Origin: JADFOB01 sp964651325
Lineage (GTDB): Bacteria > Planctomycetota > Phycisphaerae > UBA1845
Direction of reading: 5' to 3'
Length of the DNA: 9,746 bases
Assembly: GCA_964651325.1 (NCBI GenBank)
Contig: CAZYXP010000150.1
Location: 1 to 9,746 of the forward strand
The notes beneath the pieces were generated by a model. That model made no database searches, was not told where the DNA came from, and saw only the letters and a program-made list of their open reading frames with translations. Made by a program: the position numbers and the translations under genes. This document shows positions 1-5,118 of this stretch, piece by piece; the stretch's first letter is position 1, and every line of letters begins with the position of its first letter.

Positions 1-456
1 ACGTTCACCTACACGCCCAACGCCAACTTCAACGGGAATGACTCGTACACCTACACGGTGACCGACGGCAACGGTGGCACGTCTACGGCCACGGTGGACG
101 TCACGGTCGCCGCGGCCAACGACTCGCCCGCGCCGACGCCCAACGTGACGGTGGTTGCACCCAACGACGCGCCCGCGGCCGAAGCGGATTCGTTTGCGAC
201 GGCGGCAGATACCGCTGTGACCACGGGCAACGTGTTAGCCAACGATACGGACGCAAATGGCGACACGCTAAGCGTTGAGTCCTTCACCCAGGCCAGTAAT
301 GGCACGGTGGTCGACAACGACGACGGCACGTTTACCTACACGCCCAACGCCAACTTTGCCGGTAAGGATTCGTTTTCGTACACCGTGCAAGACGGCAACG
401 GCGGCACGTCCACGTCCACGGTCAGCGTGACCGTGGATGCGGCCAACGATGTCCCC
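1..456 (+). repeat. Two homologous Ig/cadherin-like repeat ends within the adhesin gene
   Basis: Bases 1-129 and 328-456 encode the same module end in the same frame, offset by 327 bases. By eye, 34 of 43 residues match, including the block TFTYTPNANF and the block DGNGGTST. The offset of 109 codons is longer than the usual roughly 93-96 residues because a linker rich in Pro, Asn and Val (bases about 127-174) separates the domains. Differences between copies are scattered, many at third codon positions, which indicates old duplication rather than a recent slippage array. Confidence 0.85.
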
Positions 457-1365
457 AAGGCCATGGCCGAGACGCGCGCCGAACCGGCCCCCGCTGAAGC
501 GGCGGACCCATTCACGATTCCGTCTGTTGGCGCGTCGCCGCGAGTGGATGTTTCGTCGGGATCTGGCGTATTGCAATCGCCTGTGAGCGGTCAAGATTCG
601 ACCGGTGACAGCACGTTGCCCCCAGTTTCGCAGGGTACGGTGGATACGGAGGTTGCCGGGCCCGATTCAAGCGCGGCATCGAATGAGCCGCCGGCTGAAT
701 CGTCCCAGGATGGTGCTAGAGATGGTCGCAGGGCGCCGGTGGTCTGGGACGGCACAGAGCAACTGCAGGTTCTGGACCCGACCGGCGATGCCGCTCAGAT
801 CGAACACGCGATGGATCAAGTCCAAGCGAACTTGGATGAGCTTCACGGCAACGCCTTCCTCGGCGCGTCGAACGATGCGTCGCTGCAGCGCGAGTATTCT
901 ATTGCCAAGGAACTGCGACTTGACGGCCACGGCGAAAATTTCGGGGATGATTCCGAAGGTATTGAGGCCTCTGGAAATAGAGCCGCGGATTTCTTTGAAG
1001 CGATCGGCTCAGGTTCCAAGGGGTCACGGGACGCTGATTCCAGTGCGTTTGGCCTCGTATCGGACGTTTCCGCCGAGGGTGAAGGCGAGATTCCGCAGAG
1101 TGACGGCCAGCCGCTGAATCAGGAAGAGGCTGTGGCTCGGAACCAACGTTCCGGTGGCGAGGAAGAGGAAGGTGCCGTTCCGCTACCGGAAGGCGCCGGC
1201 CCTGAGCAATTCTCGGAGACGTTTGTCGGTGACGACGTCGCGTCTGCCGGCAACGTGGATCAAGGCTTTTTCGCGGGTCTCTGGCTGGCCTTCCGAGGGT
1301 TGGTGACCTCCACCAAGGCGAAGACCAAGGATGAGGGCAACGCCAACGGTCGCGACAAGCGATAG
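1..1365 (+). CDS. Tandem bacterial-Ig/cadherin-like repeat surface protein, C-terminal part
   Basis: The reading frame is open from base 1, so the 5' end lies outside the window; 454 codons are visible. Residues 1-43 are the end of one beta-sandwich repeat. Residues about 59-152 are a complete one with the NDTDANGD calcium-type loop, FTYTPNANF and YTVQDGNGG motifs. These are typical of the Big_9/cadherin-like repeats found in large calcium-binding adhesins. Residues about 153-420 are acidic, rich in Ser, Pro, Gly and Glu, and probably disordered, with one helical patch near bases 800-850 (EHAMDQVQANLDELH). The protein ends with a short hydrophobic stretch, GFFAGLWLAFRGLV (bases 1264-1305), then a Lys/Arg-rich tail. 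The family normally acts outside the cell in adhesion or matrix formation. Export here is inferred, because the signal peptide is not in view. No RTX nonapeptides or LPXTG motif are visible. Confidence 0.85.
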   Translation, partial: TFTYTPNANFNGNDSYTYTVTDGNGGTSTATVDVTVAAANDSPAPTPNVTVVAPNDAPAAEADSFATAADTAVTTGNVLANDTDANGDTLSVESFTQASNGTVVDNDDGTFTYTPNANFAGKDSFSYTVQDGNGGTSTSTVSVTVDAANDVPKAMAETRAEPAPAEAADPFTIPSVGASPRVDVSSGSGVLQSPVSGQDSTGDSTLPPVSQGTVDTEVAGPDSSAASNEPPAESSQDGARDGRRAPVVWDGTEQLQVLDPTGDAAQIEHAMDQVQANLDELHGNAFLGASNDASLQREYSIAKELRLDGHGENFGDDSEGIEASGNRAADFFEAIGSGSKGSRDADSSAFGLVSDVSAEGEGEIPQSDGQPLNQEEAVARNQRSGGEEEEGAVPLPEGAGPEQFSETFVGDDVASAGNVDQGFFAGLWLAFRGLVTSTKAKTKDEGNANGRDKR

Positions 1366-1402
1366 TGCGTCGCACACGTTGCTTCGATACTCATCAAGTG
1401 TA

Positions 1403-1525
1403 ACACAGTAGCCCTCCGCTGTGTCCGGAATGGCGTCCGCCACACCCCATCTCGGCGACAGCATAGCGTCGAGCCCCCTCCAACCGTGGGACTCCGGCCC
1501 TCCGCTGCGTCTGGCAACTCCACCA
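1403..1525. repeat. Intergenic repeat copy abutting the assembly gap
   Basis: Two imperfect direct repeats lie 86 bases apart: 1411-1428 (gccctccgctgtgtccgg) and 1497-1514 (gccctccgctgcgtctgg), matching at 16 of 18 positions. The first is bracketed by a 6-bp inverted repeat, acacag (1403-1408) and ctgtgt (1419-1424), with a 10-base loop. The second repeat runs into the N gap 11 bases later. The simplest reading is a tandem or dispersed non-coding repeat on which the assembly broke. No open frame here looks like a real protein. Genome-wide copy number cannot be seen from this window. Confidence 0.5.
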
Positions 1526-1625
1526 NNNNNNNNNNNNNNNNNNNNNNNNNNNNNNNNNNNNNNNNNNNNNNNNNNNNNNNNNNNNNNNNNNNNNNNNNNN
1601 NNNNNNNNNNNNNNNNNNNNNNNNN
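1526..1625. other. Scaffold gap of 100 N
   Basis: Exactly 100 consecutive N, the conventional placeholder for a gap of unknown length. The true distance between the adhesin gene and the porin gene is therefore unknown, and genes or repeat units could be missing here. Open frames that read through this block are meaningless. Confidence 0.98.
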
Positions 1626-1901
1626 CGGAATCTGTGATTTCTGCGGGCCCGAGGTTCGCCGGCAAGCGTTTCGACGTCCAATGGTGAGGTTGCAGCGCTG
1701 CTGGGCCAAGGGCCGCACGAACGATTTACATGCCTCCCATCGCATCCGTACATTGCCCAATCTGACAATTTGGAGATTCGCCAAGAAAAATTCGTGTTTT
1801 TTGATTGCAAAGTACGAAAAAACCATGAACGTATCGGCAATTCGGATGGCATGCGCCATCTGATGACGCGTCGCGGTTGCATACAGTCCGGGAGACGGCT
1901 T
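1626..1901. other. Non-coding leader region upstream of the porin gene
   Basis: I find no gene in these 276 bases. Bases about 1760-1830 are clearly richer in A and T than the surroundings (runs of A at 1786-1790 and 1817-1822, a run of T at 1797-1802), as expected for a promoter or leader. No pair of -35/-10 boxes is convincing. A 7-bp inverted repeat, gtttttt (1796-1802) and aaaaaac (1817-1823), is weak. The porin promoter probably lies here, but its position is not resolved. Confidence 0.4.
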
Positions 1902-3410
1902 ATGTTGCATCATCGTAGAGTTTGTTTTGCATTGATTGCCTCGCTTTGGTTGCTGGGCACGTCGCCGCAGGGCGTCATGGCTCAGGACAAGGGTGCTGCT
2001 CAGGACGCCGGCAAGGCCAAGGAGGTTGAAGGCGAGGCGGTCGAATCCAAGACCCTTGAGGTCGTGGTCGAGGAGAAGCCGCTTGCCAAGCCCAAGTATC
2101 TGAACTTGCGGTACGACGAGGACTTCAGCTATCTCGACGGTCCCGAAGACTCGTACGTGCCCGATTTTTTTGATCCGGTCAAAAACATCCATCTCGGAGA
2201 GGATTGGCGCCTGACCCTTGGTGGCGAATTCCGATTCCGCATGGAATCGGAAACGAATAAAGGATTCGGCGCGACCGAACCCGCCAACGACACGTTCACG
2301 CTCTTTCGTTGGATGGTACATGCGGATTTGAAATACAAGAAGCTGTTTCGCGTGTTTGCTCAGGGTATCTTGGCGCATGACGAGGACCGGCACCTGCCGT
2401 TTCGCGGTATCGATGAAAACATCATTGACCTCCAGCAACTCTTTATCGATCTGCGCGTGCTAGGCGAGGATACGCCGTTAACCCTGCGCGTCGGGCGCCA
2501 GGATCTGCAATACGGAAAACAGCGACTCGTCTCGCCGCTCGATTGGGCGAACACGCGCCGCCGATTTGACGGTGTGAAGCTGTTCTGGAAGGAAGGCGAT
2601 TGGGCCGTGGATGCGTGGTGGGTTAAACCCGTCGTGGTCCAGCGGCGCCAGAGCGATCGGGTCAACGAGGACTTCGATTTCTACGGCCTCTACGTGACCT
2701 TTAAAGGCATCCCGCGCCATGGCGTGGACTTCTATTTTCTCGGCGTAGACGACCGCGCCAACCGCCGGAACCCCAATGGCAAGCGGGGCGACAAGAGCGT
2801 CTACACGCTCGGGGGTCGATTCTGGGGCAAGACGGCCTGCTTTGACTACGAGACCGAGTTGGCGGGCCAATGGGGTCACTGGGCGGGTGACACGATCCAG
2901 GCGTGGAGCTGGACGCTCAACGTCGGCTACACAATGGAATTCCTTCCGTTCAAACCGCGTATCGGGGCCGGGTGGGATATGGCCACCGGCGACGACGATC
3001 CCTTCGACGGTAAGGTCCAGACGTTTGACCAGTTGTTCCCGCTGGGCCACGCCTACTTGGGCTACCTGGATTTGATCGGTCGGCAGAACGTCAATGCGGT
3101 CAACGTCAACCTGTCCGCGTGGCTGGTGCCCAAGAAGCTCAAGAGTGCGCTGGCTTACCACACGTTTTGGCAGAATCAGAACGAGGACGCGATTTACAAC
3201 GCAGGCGGCGGAGCCGGGCGGCGAGACGTCACCGGCAAGAGCGGCCGGGAAATCGGGCATGAGTTGGATCTCACGTTCGTTTGGAAGATGTGCCCGCACT
3301 CGGATATGCTGCTTGGCTACTCGCACTTCTGGGACAGCGACGTGATTCGCAACACCGGTCCCAGCGAAGACGCGGACCTGGTTTACCTTCAGTATAGATT
3401 TCGATTTTAG
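1902..3410 (+). CDS. Alginate-export-family outer-membrane beta-barrel porin
   Basis: 502 residues. The ATG at 1902 is chosen because GGAG at 1891-1894 sits 7 bases upstream and because it directly begins a signal peptide (MLHHRRVCF, hydrophobic core, cleavage predicted after VMA, residue 27). The frame is open further upstream to 1770, but that extension has no signal-like character. Residues 28-65 are a Lys/Glu/Ala-rich linker. From about residue 66 the protein consists of alternating aromatic beta-strands and ends in YLQYRFRF, with the terminal Phe typical of outer-membrane barrels. The segments EDWRLTLGGEFRFR and LRVGRQDLQYGKQRLVSPL, followed by TRRRFDGVKLFW, resemble the Alginate_exp family (AlgE-like). 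AlgE itself exports alginate. Distant members in other phyla have unknown substrates, and no alginate synthesis genes are nearby, so the substrate is not assigned. The next gene is the small lipoprotein at 3495. Confidence 0.85.
   Translation: MLHHRRVCFALIASLWLLGTSPQGVMAQDKGAAQDAGKAKEVEGEAVESKTLEVVVEEKPLAKPKYLNLRYDEDFSYLDGPEDSYVPDFFDPVKNIHLGEDWRLTLGGEFRFRMESETNKGFGATEPANDTFTLFRWMVHADLKYKKLFRVFAQGILAHDEDRHLPFRGIDENIIDLQQLFIDLRVLGEDTPLTLRVGRQDLQYGKQRLVSPLDWANTRRRFDGVKLFWKEGDWAVDAWWVKPVVVQRRQSDRVNEDFDFYGLYVTFKGIPRHGVDFYFLGVDDRANRRNPNGKRGDKSVYTLGGRFWGKTACFDYETELAGQWGHWAGDTIQAWSWTLNVGYTMEFLPFKPRIGAGWDMATGDDDPFDGKVQTFDQLFPLGHAYLGYLDLIGRQNVNAVNVNLSAWLVPKKLKSALAYHTFWQNQNEDAIYNAGGGAGRRDVTGKSGREIGHELDLTFVWKMCPHSDMLLGYSHFWDSDVIRNTGPSEDADLVYLQYRFRF
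2229..2252 (+). other. Perfect 10-bp hairpin inside the porin coding sequence
   Basis: ttccgattcc (2229-2238), the loop gcat (2239-2242) and ggaatcggaa (2243-2252) form a perfect inverted repeat. It encodes the barrel strand segment FRFRMESE, so it is constrained by coding. It could be chance or could affect translation or mRNA stability. Nothing else in the sequence tells which. Confidence 0.6.
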
Positions 3411-3417
3411 TTTGGTT

Positions 3418-3442
3418 GGCTGAATCGTTAGGAGATTCGGCC
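3418..3442 (+). terminator. Stem-loop after the porin gene
   Basis: Starting 8 bases after the porin stop codon, ggctgaatc (3418-3426) pairs with gattcggcc (3434-3442). This gives a 9-bp stem with one G-U pair and a 7-base loop (gttagga). There is no T-run after it, so it is not a classic intrinsic terminator. It may be an mRNA 3'-end stabiliser, a factor-dependent terminator or a partial attenuator before the small lipoprotein gene. Confidence 0.45.
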
Positions 3443-3494
3443 CGACGCGGTTGAGGTGTGAAGCCCGCCGCCAACACTCTCAGGGAGATATGTA

Positions 3495-3674
3495 ATGCGC
3501 CGATTTGCAACGCTTTTCATGGTCGTCTGTTTTGCCGCTTGCACGACCGGCTGCTCCTCAAACGGATTCACACGCGACATTCGCGATGCGGCCGTGGGCG
3601 GATTGGCCGATGCAGTTCAGGCCGCCGCGTTTTTCCTCGCGGGCCAGGTTCTGCCACCTCCGGCCGCCGGCTAA
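3495..3674 (+). CDS. Small predicted lipoprotein, 59 residues
   Basis: A short open frame begins MRRFATLFMVVCFAACTTGC. It has two Arg, a hydrophobic core and a Cys at residue 16 or 20 in lipobox-like settings (FAAC or TTGC), followed by SSNG. Neither box is a textbook LxGC match. The remainder is a helical Ala-rich segment (RDIRDAAVGGLADAVQAAAFF) and a Pro/Ala tail ending in VLPPPAAG. A Shine-Dalgarno-like aggga/gggag at 3482-3487 lies 8 bases or slightly more before the ATG. The start is 84 bases after the porin stop, on the same strand and with no clear promoter between, so the two may be co-transcribed. I recognise no family. A small lipid-anchored accessory of the porin is a guess from position only. 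It stays too short for strong coding statistics, but the signal sequence and ribosome site make it credible. Confidence 0.65.
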   Translation: MRRFATLFMVVCFAACTTGCSSNGFTRDIRDAAVGGLADAVQAAAFFLAGQVLPPPAAG

Positions 3675-3700
3675 CGGTTCGCCAAGACACCTGCAAGAAT

Positions 3701-3818
3701 AAAGGGTGTCAGGATGAATCCTTCATGCGCTTTCGGGGGTGTTTGCGCGGTAGGTATCGCGCGCCGAAAGCTGGCGAACTTGATCGCCACACGTGAAGAA
3801 TCCATCCTGGCACCCTTT
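3701..3818. repeat. 118-nt inverted-repeat element folding as a three-way junction (MITE/REP-like or structured RNA)
   Basis: The outer arms 3701-3727 and 3792-3818 pair over 27 positions (23 Watson-Crick, 2 G-U, 2 mismatches). Inside, hairpin 1 runs from gctttcgg (3729-3736) to ccgaaagc (3764-3771). Its inner stem pairs gcgcg (3745-3749) with cgcgc (3758-3762), and a 7-base bulge lies on the 5' side. Hairpin 2, directly adjacent, is tggcga (3772-3777) with tcgcca (3784-3789). Only three bases at the junction are unpaired. The arms end in AAA and TTT, with T-run 3816-3820 on the plus strand. No plausible protein is encoded. A small non-autonomous repeat of the REP/MITE kind, linked to IS200-like Y1 transposases, is my first guess. 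A structured RNA or bidirectional terminator is the alternative. Confidence 0.65.
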
Positions 3819-3827
3819 TTCAATGGG

Positions 3828-3855
3828 TTGACCCTGAGGTTTCGCGTGGCACAAT
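3828..3855 (+). promoter_or_regulatory. Predicted sigma70-type promoter with extended -10
   Basis: TTGACC (3828-3833, 5 of 6 to consensus) is followed after 16 bases by CACAAT (3850-3855, 4 of 6), which is preceded by TGG, an extended -10 element. Transcription would start near 3862, giving a leader of about 50 bases before the ATG at 3911. It lies just after the inverted-repeat element, so the downstream gene probably has its own transcript. Confidence 0.45.
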
Positions 3856-3910
3856 GCGCCCTCGGTGTGATCTGTAGCGTCCACTTCAACCACCGCAAGG
3901 AGGATCGAGA

Positions 3911-5056
3911 ATGGCTAAGTCTTGGCGAATCGGCGGTTGGGCCGTCGCAGTTGCGTTTCTTCTCGCGGGGCAACCCGCCCTAGGCGAAGATGTCGAGGTC
4001 GTTACGGTTGAGGGGGTCGGCACATCGCCGGATTCAGCCAAGAACGACGCGTTGCGCAAGGCGCTCGAGCAGGGGGGGCGTGTTGAGATCAGCTCCCACA
4101 GCAACGTCGACAATTTCGAACTGATCCGCGATTCGATCTACTCCCGAGCCGAGGGGATTGTTTCCGATTTCAAGGTGCTCGAGCAAGGACCCGCCGCGGG
4201 GGGCACGTTCTTCTGCAAAATCCGAGCCAAGGTCAGCAAGTCGGCGATCGCCACGACCTGGGGCGAGGTTCAAAACGTGCTGGATCAGGTAGGCCGACCG
4301 GGCATCGCCGTCTACATTCTCGAACGCATCGACGGCGTCATCCAAGACAGCAGTATTCTCGAGTCAAAGATCGAGCATCGTTTGCTCGAAGCAGGGTTTA
4401 CAGTCTACGCCGGCGAGCAAATCCGCCGCATCATGCAAAAGGAATCCTCCGACGCCGAGACGGAGGTCAACACAGCCAAAGTCAACGCCATCGCCAAGAA
4501 CTTCGGCACGCAGGTTTTCATCACCGGCACCGCTCAGGCCAACGCGGCCGGGGTCAAGACCCTCGCCGGACAGCAGACGGCCATGTACAACGGCGACTGC
4601 ATGATCAAGATGTATTACACGGATACGGGGCAGCTGCTCGCCAGTGAGTCGCTGCCCAATTGGCGCGGCGGAGCGCGCGGGTTTCATACCATCTCGCCGC
4701 AAGCGGGCAAATCCGCGCTATCCAACGCCGGCCGCGACGTGGTCGAAAAGTGCTACAACAGCGTCATGCGGCGCTGGGCGACGCGCATCAGCTCGGGCGG
4801 GGAAATCGAGCTCGAAGTCGAGGGCGTCACCATGGGGGACGTCATCAGGCTCAAGAAATACCTTAAAGCCATCGACGCCGACAAGGTGAAAAACGTCAAC
4901 CACGCGTTCAGCAAGGGCATCGCCAAGTTCCGCATCAAAGCGCAGTTCACCGCCGAAGAGTTTGTCGAGTTTTTGGTCGAGCCGCCCTTTAGCGACCTCA
5001 TAGAAGTGGTCGATCTCACCCTAGCCCGCATCCAAGCCAAGAAAGTAGGCGGGTAG
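3911..5056 (+). CDS. Secreted protein with FlgT/LPP20-like N-terminal domain
   Basis: 381 residues. The ATG is preceded by a strong ribosome site, aaggagg (3897-3903), at 7 bases. Residues 1-25 are a Sec signal peptide (MAKSWRIGG, hydrophobic core, cleavage after ALG). Residues about 27-115 carry the pattern VEGVGTSPDSAKNDALRKAL, then NFELIRDSIYSRAEGIVSDF. This matches the N-terminal domain of flagellar protein FlgT and the LPP20 lipoprotein group. Residues about 128-290 (GIAVYILERIDG; AGFTVYAGEQIRRIM; IAKNFGTQVFITGTA) look like an alpha/beta domain of the CsgG/LpoB/FlgT-middle type. Residues about 297-375 form a third small domain (ELEVEGVTMGDVIRLKKYL). No lipobox Cys is present, so it is predicted to be periplasmic and soluble. 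No flagellar genes are adjacent, so an envelope role is inferred but a flagellar one is not supported. It was not assigned a gene name. Confidence 0.8.
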   Translation: MAKSWRIGGWAVAVAFLLAGQPALGEDVEVVTVEGVGTSPDSAKNDALRKALEQGGRVEISSHSNVDNFELIRDSIYSRAEGIVSDFKVLEQGPAAGGTFFCKIRAKVSKSAIATTWGEVQNVLDQVGRPGIAVYILERIDGVIQDSSILESKIEHRLLEAGFTVYAGEQIRRIMQKESSDAETEVNTAKVNAIAKNFGTQVFITGTAQANAAGVKTLAGQQTAMYNGDCMIKMYYTDTGQLLASESLPNWRGGARGFHTISPQAGKSALSNAGRDVVEKCYNSVMRRWATRISSGGEIELEVEGVTMGDVIRLKKYLKAIDADKVKNVNHAFSKGIAKFRIKAQFTAEEFVEFLVEPPFSDLIEVVDLTLARIQAKKVGG

Positions 5057-5060
5057 ACGG

Positions 5061-5081
5061 ACGCCGGGGTAAGCGCGGCGT
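5061..5081. terminator. Small inverted repeat between convergent genes
   Basis: acgccg (5061-5066) and cggcgt (5076-5081) form a GC-rich 6-bp stem with a 9-base loop, 5 bases after the stop of the secreted protein and 38 bases from the stop of the convergent glycosyltransferase gene. It could end transcription from either side, but no T-run follows on either strand, so support is weak. Confidence 0.3.
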
Positions 5082-5118
5082 TATCCCGAGGACCTGGCGC
5101 GGTGCGGATGGCTTCTTA

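Noticed and set aside
1..456. CRISPR or recent minisatellite in the repetitive 5' region
   Set aside because: The repetition is protein-domain duplication in frame, with scattered substitutions and a 327-base interval, not short repeats with spacers.
1770..1901. N-terminal extension of the porin by 44 codons
   Set aside because: It would bury the signal peptide behind a charged stretch. The ATG at 1902 has a ribosome site and an immediate signal sequence.
1260..2438. Long minus-strand open frame across the N gap
   Set aside because: It reads through 100 N and lies antisense to the adhesin end and the porin start, whose plus-strand products are clear.
2478..3326. 282-codon minus-strand open frame inside the porin gene
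   Set aside because: Antisense shadow. The plus strand encodes a coherent beta-barrel with the family's motifs.
3714..3983. Open frame beginning inside the three-way-junction element
   Set aside because: It overlaps the inverted repeats and the start of the secreted protein in another frame, with no family resemblance.
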